A DNA stretch of 64,000 nucleotides from Paenibacillus sp. FSL W8-0186 (GTDB taxonomy: Bacteria > Bacillota > Bacilli > Paenibacillales > Paenibacillaceae): positions 3,217,001 through 3,281,000 of the forward strand of contig NZ_CP150207.1 of assembly GCF_037969765.1 (NCBI RefSeq), written 5' to 3'. The translations under genes and the position numbers were made by a program. The notes under the pieces are model-generated. The model made no database searches. It saw only the letters and a program-made list of their open reading frames with translations, and was not told the DNA's origin. This document shows positions 53,807 through 62,947 of this stretch, in pieces (the stretch's first letter is position 1; each line of letters starts with the position of its first letter).

Positions 53807-53885
53807 TAAAAAAGAGGAAACCTCTCCTTGGAGAGATTTGGAATTGCTAGGGTTACTAACACCAATCTCTCCAAGTAGAGGTTCC
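53807..53885 (-). terminator. Long-stem terminator of dnaD
   Basis: GGAACCTCTACTTGGAGAG pairs with CTCTCCAAGGAGAGGTTTCC around a loop of about 20 bases, followed by TCTTTTTT on the minus strand. Confidence 0.8.
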
Positions 53886-53907
53886 ATTTCATGTAACAAA
53901 TATTAGA

Positions 53908-54600
53908 CTATCGCCCCAAGCTGCGGAATTTTTGGGCATATGCCTTGGCATCCTCAACCGTCTGGACGCGGTTACGATTCCACTCCAGCAATATCCGGTC
54001 GATATAGCGAAAGTGCACTTTGCCGGCGAAGACGGCTTCCTTCAATGCCAGCAAAATAAGCTCCTCCGGGTAACCATCCTGATCCACCCAGCTTGAAATC
54101 GTCTCGCATTCCATCGGCGATAGGGGTCTTGCGAACTCTTTTTCGAATATAACGAATAAGTTCCGTTCGTTCGCCTCCGGTTTGGCTGCTTCCGGCTCGC
54201 GCTGGTGGCTCTGCTGCCGCAGTGCGGCCCGTTCTTCAGCCAAGCACTGCGCCAGGCGTTCATACATCCCTGCCAAATTGTAGCTCTCAAACTGGATGCC
54301 TGTGCGTTCGTCCCATTCCATATCGATGGAGATCCATTTATCCTTCATCAGTCGCTGAATGACGGAGGAGACCTCCCCAGGCGCTTTTCCCATCCGCTGC
54401 TCCAGCTGCTCCATCGAAGGAAAATCATTATGCTCCAGCTGCTTGTATGTAACTAGCTGCAGCAGTAGCATGACTTCCGTATCACTTAAACCGAGTTTTC
54501 GGTAATGTGTCAGCAGAGAGGAGGGTACATGCACAACACCTGCTTCCATACCGAATGCGACTCCTTTTGCCCACACCTTCCAACCATCGGTCAATGCCAT
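53908..54600 (-). CDS. dnaD: Replication initiation protein DnaD
   Basis: 230 residues. An N-terminal winged helix (LLTHYRKLGLSDTEVMLLL, then SMEQLEQRMG) and a C-terminal DnaD/DnaB DDBH2 domain (FEKEFARPLSPMECETISSW to YIDRILLEW). DnaD helps load the helicase at oriC and at restart sites. AAGAAAGGTGAGGACGT precedes the ATG. It follows asnS by 76 bases, the order seen in B. subtilis (asnS-dnaD). Confidence 0.93.
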   Translation of the reverse strand: MALTDGWKVWAKGVAFGMEAGVVHVPSSLLTHYRKLGLSDTEVMLLLQLVTYKQLEHNDFPSMEQLEQRMGKAPGEVSSVIQRLMKDKWISIDMEWDERTGIQFESYNLAGMYERLAQCLAEERAALRQQSHQREPEAAKPEANERNLFVIFEKEFARPLSPMECETISSWVDQDGYPEELILLALKEAVFAGKVHFRYIDRILLEWNRNRVQTVEDAKAYAQKFRSLGR

Positions 54601-54676
54601 ACGTCCTCACCTTTCTTATCCTTACGAACCCGTACTTGTATTGTATAACGCTGATGACTTCCGGGCTACTGTCCTT

Positions 54677-55972
54677 TTACGGATAAAGGCGATACAGCAT
54701 CCGCGGGAACGGAATCGTCTCACGGACATGATCCAGTCCGCAAATCCAGGCAACCGTCCGCTCGAGACCAAGCCCGAAGCCGGAATGCGGTACTGAGCCG
54801 TATTTGCGCAGATCCAGGTACCATTGGTAAGCTTCCGGCGACAGCTCGTGTTCCTGAAAGCGCGCCTCCATCAATTCCGGATCGTCAATCCGCTGCGAAC
54901 CGCCGATAATCTCTCCGTAGCCTTCCGGAGCAATCATATCCGCGCAGAGTACAACCTCCGGACGGTTAGGATCAGGCTTCATGTAGAATGCCTTGATGCC
55001 GGCAGGATAATGCGTGATGAATACCGGCTTGTCGTACTGCTCGGCAATCGCTGTCTCATGCGGCGCACCGAAATCCTCGCCCCAAGGTAGGTCAAAGCCT
55101 TTCCCATGCAGAAACTCGATAGCTTCGTCATAAGTAATCCGCGGGAATGGAGCTTGAATGCTCTCCAGCTTGGAAATGTCGCGGCCAATCGTCTCCAGCT
55201 CAGTCCGGCAGTTCTTCAGGACGGATTGAACGACGTGCGTAATAAACTGCTCCTGAACAACCAGGCTTTCTTCATGTTCGGTGAAAGCCATCTCCGGCTC
55301 AATCATCCAGAACTCGATCAAGTGGCGGCGGGTCTTGGATTTCTCCGCCCGGAACGTCGGGCCGAAGGAATATACTTTTCCAAGCGCCATCGCCGCCGCT
55401 TCCATATAAAGCTGCCCGCTCTGCGTCAGGTAAGCATCCTCGTCGAAATATTTCGTATGGAACAGATTGGTCGTACCCTCCGCAGAAGTTGGCGTCAAAA
55501 TCGGCGGGTCGACGAGTGTAAAATGGTTCTGATCAAAGAACTGCTGGATCGCTCTGATGATTTCCGCGCGAATAACCATGATCGCCCGCTGCTTCGAGGA
55601 ACGCAGCCATAAATGGCGATGATCCATCAGGAAATCAACACCGTGCTCCTTCGGTGTAATCGGATAGTTTTCCGTCAGATGGATGACTTTGATTTCCGTC
55701 ACCGTCATTTCATATCCCGATTGGCTGCGCGGCTCCTCACGGATGACACCTGTCACATACAGCGAGGATTCCTGTGTCAAGCTTTTTGCCGCATCCCACG
55801 TCTCCTCGGATACTTCGCTTTTGACGACGACGGCCTGAATGTAGCCTGTGCCGTCCCGGAGCTGAAGGAACTGTATTTTACCGCTTGAGCGTTTGTTGTT
55901 TAACCAGCTGCCGATGACCACTGTCTCGCCGACATGCTCGTTAACCTGACGAATCACCGTTTTGTTCGCCAT
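54677..55972 (-). CDS. asnS: Asparaginyl-tRNA synthetase
   Basis: 431 residues. An OB-fold anticodon domain ([20 protein letters not shown]) is followed by a class II catalytic core with motif 2 ([16 protein letters not shown]) and motif 3 ([13 protein letters not shown]). The RHLIEFW and GSVPHSGFG features fit AsnRS rather than AspRS. It charges tRNA-Asn. AGGAG lies ten bases before the ATG. It sits 29 bases after ackA, with no T-box. Confidence 0.96.
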   Translation of the reverse strand: MANKTVIRQVNEHVGETVVIGSWLNNKRSSGKIQFLQLRDGTGYIQAVVVKSEVSEETWDAAKSLTQESSLYVTGVIREEPRSQSGYEMTVTEIKVIHLTENYPITPKEHGVDFLMDHRHLWLRSSKQRAIMVIRAEIIRAIQQFFDQNHFTLVDPPILTPTSAEGTTNLFHTKYFDEDAYLTQSGQLYMEAAAMALGKVYSFGPTFRAEKSKTRRHLIEFWMIEPEMAFTEHEESLVVQEQFITHVVQSVLKNCRTELETIGRDISKLESIQAPFPRITYDEAIEFLHGKGFDLPWGEDFGAPHETAIAEQYDKPVFITHYPAGIKAFYMKPDPNRPEVVLCADMIAPEGYGEIIGGSQRIDDPELMEARFQEHELSPEAYQWYLDLRKYGSVPHSGFGLGLERTVAWICGLDHVRETIPFPRMLYRLYP

Positions 55973-56001
55973 TTATGAACATCTCCTCTAACTATGCTGA
56001 T

Positions 56002-57204
56002 TTATGCTTTATTAACAATATGATGGGTATCCCGGGCAATGACCAATTCCTCGTTCGTAGGAACAACAAGAACCTCTACTTTGGAATTCGGCGTGGAAAT
56101 GCGCCGCGGATCCCCGGAACGGATTTTGTTCAGCTCTGGATCAAGCTCTACGCCAAGATAAGTCAGGTTTTCGCAGACCTTCTCGCGCACGATCGCCGAG
56201 TTCTCGCCTACACCCGCCGTAAATACGATAACATCCACACCGTTCATTGCCGCTGCATAAGAACCAATATATTTGCGCAGACGGTACTCATACATTTCAA
56301 AAGCAAGCGTCTCGTTTGGTTCGCCGGCTTCCAGCCCATCGGTAATATCGCGCATATCACTGCTGCTGCCGGAAATTGCCAGCAAGCCGCTGTGTTTGTT
56401 AAGCATGGAGTTGACTTCACTGATCGACAGCTCTTCTTTGTTCATGACAAACGTGACGACTGCCGGGTCCAAGTCACCGCTGCGAGTACCCATCATGAGA
56501 CCTTCCAGCGGGGTTAGACCCATCGAGGTGTCTACGGACACGCCGCCTTGAACAGCGGTCAAGCTGGCACCGTTACCGATATGGCAGGTAATGATCTTAA
56601 GGTCTTCGATCGGACGCTCCAGGTAAGCTGCGGCCGCCTTGCTTACATAGTCGTGCGACGTGCCATGAGCCCCGTAGCGGCGTACGCGGTGTTTCTTATA
56701 TAGTACTTTCGGGATCGGATATAAATACACCTTCTCCTCCATCGTTTGGTGGAACGCCGTATCGAAAGCCACCACCTGAGGAACTCCTGGCATATTTTTC
56801 TCTGCCGCGTTAATCCCCATAATCGCTGGCGGATTGTGCAGCGGGGCCAGGTCGAACAAACGGCGGATTTCGGATTTTACTTCTGGAGTAACAAGCGCCG
56901 AGCCCTTAAAGAATTCCCCGCCGTGAACGACGCGGTGCCCTACGGCCTGAATTTCCTCGACAGAATTCAGAACGCCGTGCTCTTTATCGGTCAGCTTCTC
57001 CAGAACCTTACGAATTGCTGTCGTATGTTCCAGGATTTCACTAACCTCCGTAACTTCCTCTTTGCCTGTCGGCTTATGGGTCAGAATGGAGGAATCCATG
57101 CCAATCCGTTCAACCAGACCTTTCGCCAATACCGACTCATCATTCATGTCATACAATTGATATTTCAGGGAAGAGCTTCCCGCGTTGATTACGAGAACTT
57201 TCAT
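56002..57204 (-). CDS. ackA: Acetate kinase
   Basis: 400 residues, ASKHA fold. INAGSSSLKYQLYDM at the N-terminus, GHRVVHGGEFF, CHIGNGASLTAV and FTAGVGENSAIVRE are all present. It makes ATP and acetate from acetyl phosphate. Its start overlaps the hbd stop in ATGA, which is unusual for ackA, as it is most often alone in Bacillales. asnS follows. Confidence 0.96.
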   Translation of the reverse strand: MKVLVINAGSSSLKYQLYDMNDESVLAKGLVERIGMDSSILTHKPTGKEEVTEVSEILEHTTAIRKVLEKLTDKEHGVLNSVEEIQAVGHRVVHGGEFFKGSALVTPEVKSEIRRLFDLAPLHNPPAIMGINAAEKNMPGVPQVVAFDTAFHQTMEEKVYLYPIPKVLYKKHRVRRYGAHGTSHDYVSKAAAAYLERPIEDLKIITCHIGNGASLTAVQGGVSVDTSMGLTPLEGLMMGTRSGDLDPAVVTFVMNKEELSISEVNSMLNKHSGLLAISGSSSDMRDITDGLEAGEPNETLAFEMYEYRLRKYIGSYAAAMNGVDVIVFTAGVGENSAIVREKVCENLTYLGVELDPELNKIRSGDPRRISTPNSKVEVLVVPTNEELVIARDTHHIVNKA

Positions 57205-58073
57205 AGCCGGTCACCATCCTTGTCGTATTTGAAAAATCCTTCACCTGTCTTCACACCCAAATTACCGGCGCGGACCATCTTTTTCAATACGAAGGAAGGG
57301 CGGTATTTCAAATCGCCGAATTCGCGGAACATGCGCTCAAGCGCCGCCAAGACGGAATCCAAGCCGAAACGGTCAGCCATTTCAAGAGGACCGTACTGGA
57401 ACTGATAACCAACGCGCATGGCATTGTCAATGTCCTCTGCCGTAGCAACGCCTTCGCCCAGCACGTGCAGCGCCTCGTTAATCATGACGCAAATGATGCG
57501 GGAAGTGACGAATCCTGGTGATTCATATACCATGATGCCGCGTTTGTCGACAACTTCCTCCACGAAATGCTTCGTTTCTTCAAATGTTGCATCCGAGGTT
57601 TTCAGTCCGCGGATAATTTCCACGAGGTTGATCTTGGAAACAGGATAAATAAAGTGCATGCCGATCACGCGCTCAGGATACATGGTCGAGCCGGCGATCT
57701 CCGTCAAGCTGAGCGTGGACGTGTTGCTGGCCAGAATAATATTGCTCGGGCATACGTGATCGAGCTGCTTGAACACTTCTTTTTTGGCATCCAAATCCTC
57801 CGAAATGGTCTCGATAACCATATCACAGGTACCGAGTTCGGCAAGATGGGTTACTTTATGGACTTTGGATAAAATCAGCTTCTTCTCGGCCTTCGTAATG
57901 GCCCATTTCTCCAGCTGCTTATCCAAGCTTGTCTCTATCATATTATAAGCGTGGTCCAATTTCTCAGGCGTTTCCTCCACAAGCAGCACATCGAGTCCTT
58001 TGGCTGCCAGCATTTCGCTGATCCCCTGACCCATCGTGCCGCCGCCGATGACACCTATTCTTTTGAAGTTCAT
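57201..58073 (-). CDS. hbd: 3-hydroxybutyryl-CoA dehydrogenase
   Basis: 290 residues from the ATG at 58073 (GGATGGAGCGAGAGAACC before it); a 9-codon upstream part of the frame has no binding site. NAD fold IGVIGGGTMGQGISEML, catalytic His in MHFIYPVSKINLVEI, and the C-terminal domain ending in GVKTGEGFF. It interconverts acetoacetyl-CoA and 3-hydroxybutyryl-CoA. A promoter lies at 58112-58139. It heads the hbd-ackA-asnS-dnaD run. Confidence 0.9.
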   Translation of the reverse strand: MNFKRIGVIGGGTMGQGISEMLAAKGLDVLLVEETPEKLDHAYNMIETSLDKQLEKWAITKAEKKLILSKVHKVTHLAELGTCDMVIETISEDLDAKKEVFKQLDHVCPSNIILASNTSTLSLTEIAGSTMYPERVIGMHFIYPVSKINLVEIIRGLKTSDATFEETKHFVEEVVDKRGIMVYESPGFVTSRIICVMINEALHVLGEGVATAEDIDNAMRVGYQFQYGPLEMADRFGLDSVLAALERMFREFGDLKYRPSFVLKKMVRAGNLGVKTGEGFFKYDKDGDRL

Positions 58074-58111
58074 GGTTCTCTCGCTCCATCCTTTCATCAT
58101 CTACACATAAT

Positions 58112-58139
58112 ATTGTACCCTTCATGTCGAATAATACAA
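58112..58139 (-). promoter_or_regulatory. Promoter of the hbd-ackA operon
   Basis: TTGTAT, a 16-base spacer and TACAAT on the minus strand, 39 bases before the hbd start. It sits after the terminator of the FtsH-like gene. Confidence 0.6.
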
Positions 58140-58181
58140 TTTTTTATACCCAACATATAATAATATCTTAGCACGGACAAA

Positions 58182-58219
58182 AAGTAAAAAAAATAACCGG
58201 CATACGATTTATGCCGGTA
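58182..58219 (-). terminator. Terminator overlapping the end of the FtsH-like gene
   Basis: CCGGCATA and TATGCCGG form a stem whose 5' arm includes the last codons and stop at 58209, followed by a T-rich run on the minus strand. Confidence 0.85.
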
Positions 58220-59711
58220 AAAGAGCACTGTCACCAAATTGACATCTAAATTGCTCCCCAGAGAGGCGTTCCTCACGCAACAGGATCTCCAGTGACTTGT
58301 CGAATGCTGCCGAATGATCAAGCAGCAGCTGCTTTGAACGATCCGCTAGATCATCCAAAATAGCGGCATTCTCCTTCATGAGCACTTCCTTGGTCATCAT
58401 CTCCATATTGACGATGCCAAGCGATGTTAACCCGGAGGTCATCATCGTATGCACGATGTTGATCGCCTGCTCAAAATCGTTGCTGGAACCGGTACTGCGC
58501 TCCCCGTAATAAATTTCTTCGGCAGCCGCTCCGGCCAAAGCGATAATGATCTGGCCTTCCAAATAGGCTTTTGTATATAAATATTTGTCTTCCTGCGGAT
58601 TGTGCCGGACATAACCAAGCGCTCTGCCGCGCGGACTAAGCGCAACCTGGTTCACGCTTCCCGGTGCAACTACCTCGGCGGCGATCGCGTGACCCAGCTC
58701 ATGAATCGCAACGCGCCGTTTCTCTTCTTCTGTAGACACCCGGTCAGTCCGTTCGCCGAGCATGACCTTGTCAATGGCCATCGACAAATGACGCTGCTCG
58801 ATTTCCTTCTTGCTCTCTCTCATTGCATAAATTGCCGCCTCATTCATGACGCTCTCGAGCTGCGCCCCGGAGAATCCGAAGGATTCCTCGGCGACCTTCT
58901 CCAGACTCACGCTGTCGTGCAGCGGTTTATTGTTGGCGTGAAGCTCCAAAATATGCATGCGGCCCTTCTTATCCGGCAAATCGACCTGGATGTGGCGGTC
59001 GAATCGCCCCGGGCGCAGCAGGGCGCTGTCCAGCATTTCCTTGCGGTTCGTCGCGGCCATGAGTAAAATACGCGGCGCTTCGGTAGAATAAATGCCATCC
59101 ATTTCCGTCAGCAGCTGATTCAGCGTTTGATCGTATTCTCGCTGCTGGCCGCCTTCTCTTTTACCGCCAATCACATCGATTTCGTCGATAAAGATAATCG
59201 CATTGTCCTTGTTCTCTTTAGCGGCACGTGTCCGCGCTTCCTTGAACAGTTCGCGAATCCGTCCTGCCCCCACCCCGACATACATCTCTACGAACTCGCT
59301 GCCGGAGGCGGCGACGAAGACGGAATTCGTATAGTGGGCCGCGGCTTTGGCCATCAAAGTCTTGCCCGTTCCCGGAGGCCCTGTCAGCAAAATCCCTTTG
59401 ATTGGCCGGATGCCGAACTGCTTGATTTCCTCATGACGCACCATGAAGTCAAGCGCTTCCTGCAGCTCCTGTTTGGCGCTTTCCTGGCCGCCGATTTCTT
59501 CGAAGGTCAGCTTCGCCGGTCCCGCCTTTTTCCGCTTCCGCTCTTGAGCTGCGCCAATCGCAATGCCTCCGCGCATTTTAAGCACAGTGAATACCGCGCC
59601 CACCATCAGGAGCGCGAAGATCAGCGGAACTACGTTGAGGCCCATAAAAGCCATAAAAATCAATAATACAGGAACAAATCCGGCTATGGCTTCCCACATC
59701 CATTTACGCAT
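58209..59711 (-). CDS. Compact FtsH-like AAA+ zinc metalloprotease
   Basis: 500 residues from the ATG at 59711. Two membrane segments (about 8-25 and 28-48) lie back to back, so the outer domain of about 70 residues normal for FtsH is missing. AAA+ marks: Walker A GPPGTGKT, Walker B IIFIDEIDVIGG, second region of homology ATNRKEMLDSALLRPGRFD. The protease zinc motif HELGHAIAAE is intact. So it should be active but with a reduced membrane part. It starts 8 bases inside the 59704-60237 gene. Probably a second FtsH-type protease beside the housekeeping copy elsewhere. Confidence 0.88.
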   Translation of the reverse strand: MRKWMWEAIAGFVPVLLIFMAFMGLNVVPLIFALLMVGAVFTVLKMRGGIAIGAAQERKRKKAGPAKLTFEEIGGQESAKQELQEALDFMVRHEEIKQFGIRPIKGILLTGPPGTGKTLMAKAAAHYTNSVFVAASGSEFVEMYVGVGAGRIRELFKEARTRAAKENKDNAIIFIDEIDVIGGKREGGQQREYDQTLNQLLTEMDGIYSTEAPRILLMAATNRKEMLDSALLRPGRFDRHIQVDLPDKKGRMHILELHANNKPLHDSVSLEKVAEESFGFSGAQLESVMNEAAIYAMRESKKEIEQRHLSMAIDKVMLGERTDRVSTEEEKRRVAIHELGHAIAAEVVAPGSVNQVALSPRGRALGYVRHNPQEDKYLYTKAYLEGQIIIALAGAAAEEIYYGERSTGSSNDFEQAINIVHTMMTSGLTSLGIVNMEMMTKEVLMKENAAILDDLADRSKQLLLDHSAAFDKSLEILLREERLSGEQFRCQFGDSALLPA

Positions 59712-60237
59712 TTGGCCACACCCCCATTTTTTGCGGAATGCGTGGCAAAATAACATACTTGCTTGCAGTTCCATAGGTCAACGTCACATAGACGTTCTCA
59801 TTATCCATATCCGCGGTCGCCTGCAGCGCGTCGTGCTGCTGCGCCAGTTGATCCAACGTATGCTGTATTTCGGTGTATTGTTTGTTTTCCATCGCCTGAG
59901 CTACGGAAAACAGCGCTTCACTCCAAATTTTATCCAAATCCGGCGTTGAATGATCCGTCACTTCCAGCTTCAGGTTGCGATTGCCGAGCAGCTTCTTCCC
60001 GTCTTTCTCAATGTGGCGGACAAGTCCACCCATATCCGTACCCACTGCAAGGTCAAGTTTCAACCCTACCTCTTTGGGGGTAATATTAAATTGAACGTGA
60101 TTTACGCCCTCGTATTGCTTAACCAGCTTTTGGAACGGGGCTTCAATCGCCCATTGGCGATAGGCAAACCAACCGCCAAACAGCAATACGGCAGAGACAG
60201 CAGCGATAGCGACAGTTTGTCCGATACGTAATTTCAT
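59704..60237 (-). CDS. Membrane-anchored protein of unknown function
   Basis: 177 residues with one N-terminal membrane helix (IAAVSAVLLFGGWFAY) and an outer or inner domain with no motif I know (VQFNITPKEVGLKLDLAV; TTADMDNENVYV-like end). Its end overlaps the FtsH-like start by 8 bases, so the two genes are coupled and this could be an adaptor or substrate for that protease. That is inference from position only. Confidence 0.75.
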   Translation of the reverse strand: MKLRIGQTVAIAAVSAVLLFGGWFAYRQWAIEAPFQKLVKQYEGVNHVQFNITPKEVGLKLDLAVGTDMGGLVRHIEKDGKKLLGNRNLKLEVTDHSTPDLDKIWSEALFSVAQAMENKQYTEIQHTLDQLAQQHDALQATADMDNENVYVTLTYGTASKYVILPRIPQKMGVWPNA

Positions 60238-60388
60238 TCGCGGCTTCCTCCTATCCTAATTATATATATAAAATATTGCATGAATTGATATACTTCGATA
60301 TATCACAAACTACAAATAAGAGTATAACATATAGTTCGCGCAATATCGAAACCAAAGTATGAATATATTTAAAATTTTTAGGGAATAG

Positions 60389-60424
60389 CAAAGAACCTCG
60401 CTCCACCCGAGCGAGGTTCTCCCT
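60389..60424 (-). terminator. Terminator of ypmB
   Basis: AGAACCTCGCTC pairs with GAGCGAGGTTCT, then TTTGCTATT on the minus strand. The stem core AAAGAACCTCGC also occurs in the 13211-13255 palindrome. Confidence 0.7.
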
Positions 60425-60452
60425 TTATACTTTATGGATTGCGCCATCTTGA

Positions 60453-60938
60453 TCAACGATTCGGCAGCGTAAATTTATCAGGCAGAATCGAGCCGTCGCT
60501 AAACTTGAAAAACTGATAATAGTGATGCTCCTTCTCCTTGTAAAAGAGCTGCCAGACATATTCGCCCTCATAGATCCCCGGCATGAGCCTGACGATTCTG
60601 ATTCCCGGCAGCTGGCTTTTGATGATATCCCGGATCTGCTGCTCGTTGGTTCCGCCGCTAAGAAGCTCTTCATGCGCTTCCCCGCCTTCCGGCAGCCAGA
60701 CCATCAGTTCCTCACCGTTCTCGTTTTGTCCTTGAACTACCCAGCATACCTCGTCCCACACCGATTTCCACGTCTTGTCGACCGATACGATGCCTGTTTG
60801 CTGTTTAGCCGTCTGAATCGCCGCTGATTCCTCATTCCAAGTATCCTGCATGACGTATACATAAAAACGATGAAGGCCAAAGAGCACAAGCAGCAGAATG
60901 AGGATAGAAAGCAGGATCCATTTGGTTCTCTTCTTCAA
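60453..60938 (-). CDS. ypmB: YpmB-like membrane-anchored protein
   Basis: 161 residues. One N-terminal membrane helix (WILLSILILLLVLFGLHRF) is followed by a PepSY-like outer domain (EESAAIQTAKQQTGIVSVD, GIYEGEYVWQLFYKE). It matches B. subtilis YpmB in length and in position near dinG and asnS. Function unknown. It is 31 bases after mtaD. Confidence 0.8.
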   Translation of the reverse strand: MKKRTKWILLSILILLLVLFGLHRFYVYVMQDTWNEESAAIQTAKQQTGIVSVDKTWKSVWDEVCWVVQGQNENGEELMVWLPEGGEAHEELLSGGTNEQQIRDIIKSQLPGIRIVRLMPGIYEGEYVWQLFYKEKEHHYYQFFKFSDGSILPDKFTLPNR

Positions 60939-60969
60939 CCTTCTCTTCCTTTCCTAAACAAGCTTGAGG

Positions 60970-62268
60970 CTATCTGGATAACAGACCTTCAAAAGCCGCC
61001 TGTGCCTCATGGCGAATCCGCTCTTCATCCAGGGTGAGGCACGCGCCGTGCTTCACGATTTGCTTCCCGTCGACCCATACATGCTCTACATCTTTCGGTC
61101 CGGCGGAATATACAACATGAGAAACGTAATCGGTTCTCGGCACAAAATGAGCCTGCTCGGTGTTGAGCGCGATGAAATCCGCCTTCATTCCTGCGGCAAG
61201 TTTGCCCGTATTGTTAAGGAACACGGATTGGGCCCCGTATTCTGTCCCCATCCGCAGTGCCTCCAGCGCCGGGACTGCCGTCGGATCTCCTGATACCCCC
61301 TTGTGAATCAAAGCGGCGAGACGAATCTCTTCAAACATGTCTAAATTGTTGTTGCTCGCTGCACCGTCGGTACCAAGCGAAACGGTAACCCCCGCTTTCA
61401 GCAGTTCAGGAACCCGCGCAACGCCGCTAGCCAGCTTCAGATTGCTTCCTGGATTGTGTGAAATCGCAACTTTATGGGCAGCGAGCACTTCAATCTCTTC
61501 ATCTGTCAAATGAACGCCATGCGCAAGCAGGGTCGGACGCGAGAACATGCCCAGCTTAAGCAAATGCTCCACCGGTCTTGCTCCGTAATCGGCGACGTTT
61601 TGCTCCACCTCGGCCTGCGTCTCCGACATATGTGTATGCATCGGCAAGTCAAGATCATGTGCCGCCTGCACGAACTGCTCAATGTAATCCGGCGGGCAAG
61701 TATAAGGCGCGTGTGGCGAAATCATCGCCGTAATCCGGCCGTCCGCCTTGCCGTGCCAATTGCGAGCAAAAGCAACCGCTTCATCCAGCTTCTGCTTCTG
61801 TACGTCAGGCGGGCACAGCCCGATCGCCCCGCGCATCAGTACCCCGCGGATGCCGGATTCTTCCGTCACCTGTGCGACCTTGTCCATATGATCATACATA
61901 TCGAGGAAGGTTGTCGTCCCTCCCTTAATCATCTCCAGTACGGACAGCGCAGTTCCCCAGTACACGTCATTACCTGTGAACTTCGCTTCCATCGGCCACA
62001 TTTTCTCCTGCAGCCATTTTTGCAGCACCATATCGTCCCCATAACCGCGCAGCAGCGACATGGCTGCATGGCCGTGCGTATTGATCAGACCAGGCAAAAA
62101 CAACAGGCCTTTTCCGTCCATAACTTCCGCATTCTCGCTGCCTTCTGGACGCTCGGAGCCAATATAGGTAATCAGGTCGTCCTCAACGAGCATATAACCG
62201 TTAACGACAGGTTCTTGTTCTTCCAGCACGGCAAACGTACCGTTTGTGATTAGCAGTTTACGACTCAT
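60970..62268 (-). CDS. mtaD: 5-methylthioadenosine/S-adenosylhomocysteine deaminase (amidohydrolase)
   Basis: 432 residues from the ATG at 62268, overlapping the rex end by 11 bases. Metal-binding marks of the amidohydrolase superfamily: LINTHGHAAMSLLRG (HxH), MHTHMSETQAEVEQ, LLAHGVHLTDEE and SLGTDGAASNNNLD. This is the MtaD/SsnA-like group. It would turn methylthioadenosine or S-adenosylhomocysteine into the inosine forms. If so it adds a second route for methylthioadenosine near the mtn genes. Specificity is inferred. Confidence 0.8.
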   Translation of the reverse strand: MSRKLLITNGTFAVLEEQEPVVNGYMLVEDDLITYIGSERPEGSENAEVMDGKGLLFLPGLINTHGHAAMSLLRGYGDDMVLQKWLQEKMWPMEAKFTGNDVYWGTALSVLEMIKGGTTTFLDMYDHMDKVAQVTEESGIRGVLMRGAIGLCPPDVQKQKLDEAVAFARNWHGKADGRITAMISPHAPYTCPPDYIEQFVQAAHDLDLPMHTHMSETQAEVEQNVADYGARPVEHLLKLGMFSRPTLLAHGVHLTDEEIEVLAAHKVAISHNPGSNLKLASGVARVPELLKAGVTVSLGTDGAASNNNLDMFEEIRLAALIHKGVSGDPTAVPALEALRMGTEYGAQSVFLNNTGKLAAGMKADFIALNTEQAHFVPRTDYVSHVVYSAGPKDVEHVWVDGKQIVKHGACLTLDEERIRHEAQAAFEGLLSR

Positions 62269-62908
62269 TCGAAGTAAGTTCCTTTCCGTCATTCAAATAA
62301 TAGGCAAGACTGAGCAGGTCCGTCGTGAAATCAGCCGCATGTATTCTTACCTCCGATGGCACCTTCAAAATAGTTGGCGCGAAGTTAAGAATCGCTCCGA
62401 TCCCGGCGGCAACAAGCTGATCCGCCACGCGCTGGGCCTCGAAATCAGGAACCGTAATGATACCGATCCGTATGTTCATCGCTTGTACCGTCTCCACGAG
62501 CTCGTCGATCGGTTGAACCGTAATATTGTTGATCTTGGTGCCGATTTTGGACGGTGCGGCATCGAATACCGCCACGATTTTCATATTGTCCTTCAGGTAG
62601 GCATTATAGTTAGACAGTGCTTGGCCTAGATTACCAGCTCCGACTAGAGCTACATTGATCTGCTGATCCAGATTGAGGATCTGCCGGATTTTTTCAATGA
62701 GATAAGACACGTCGTAGCCGATGCCTTTACGGCCAAAATCCCCAAAATAAGCAAGGTCCTTCCGGATTTGCGCAGGATTAAGATCAAGCTTCTGACCCAA
62801 TTCCTGAGAGGATACCGTAGGCACTTCACGAAGGCTCAGCTCATTGAGGAAACGCAAATACACTGGCAATCTGCGTACAACCGCATCGGAAATTTTTTCT
62901 GATTTCAT
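62258..62908 (-). CDS. rex: Redox-sensing transcriptional repressor Rex
   Basis: 216 residues. N-terminal winged helix (VVRRLPVYLRFLNEL, VSSQELGQKLDLNPAQIRKDL), then a NADH-binding Rossmann fold (NVALVGAGNLGQALSNY) and a swapped C-terminal helix. Rex represses fermentation genes when the NADH/NAD ratio is low. GGGGAGAAAAGCT precedes the ATG. The hbd-ackA operon lies 5 kb further on; no clear Rex site (TTGTGAA-N4-TTCACAA) was found before it. Confidence 0.95.
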   Translation of the reverse strand: MKSEKISDAVVRRLPVYLRFLNELSLREVPTVSSQELGQKLDLNPAQIRKDLAYFGDFGRKGIGYDVSYLIEKIRQILNLDQQINVALVGAGNLGQALSNYNAYLKDNMKIVAVFDAAPSKIGTKINNITVQPIDELVETVQAMNIRIGIITVPDFEAQRVADQLVAAGIGAILNFAPTILKVPSEVRIHAADFTTDLLSLAYYLNDGKELTSNES

Positions 62909-62947
62909 AGCTTTTCTCCCCTTATAATGGCGCGATATGAATTACGG

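Noticed and set aside
58074..58181. Rex operator before hbd
   Set aside because: No TTGTGAA-N4-TTCACAA-like palindrome; the ATTGTA/TACAAT symmetry is the promoter boxes.
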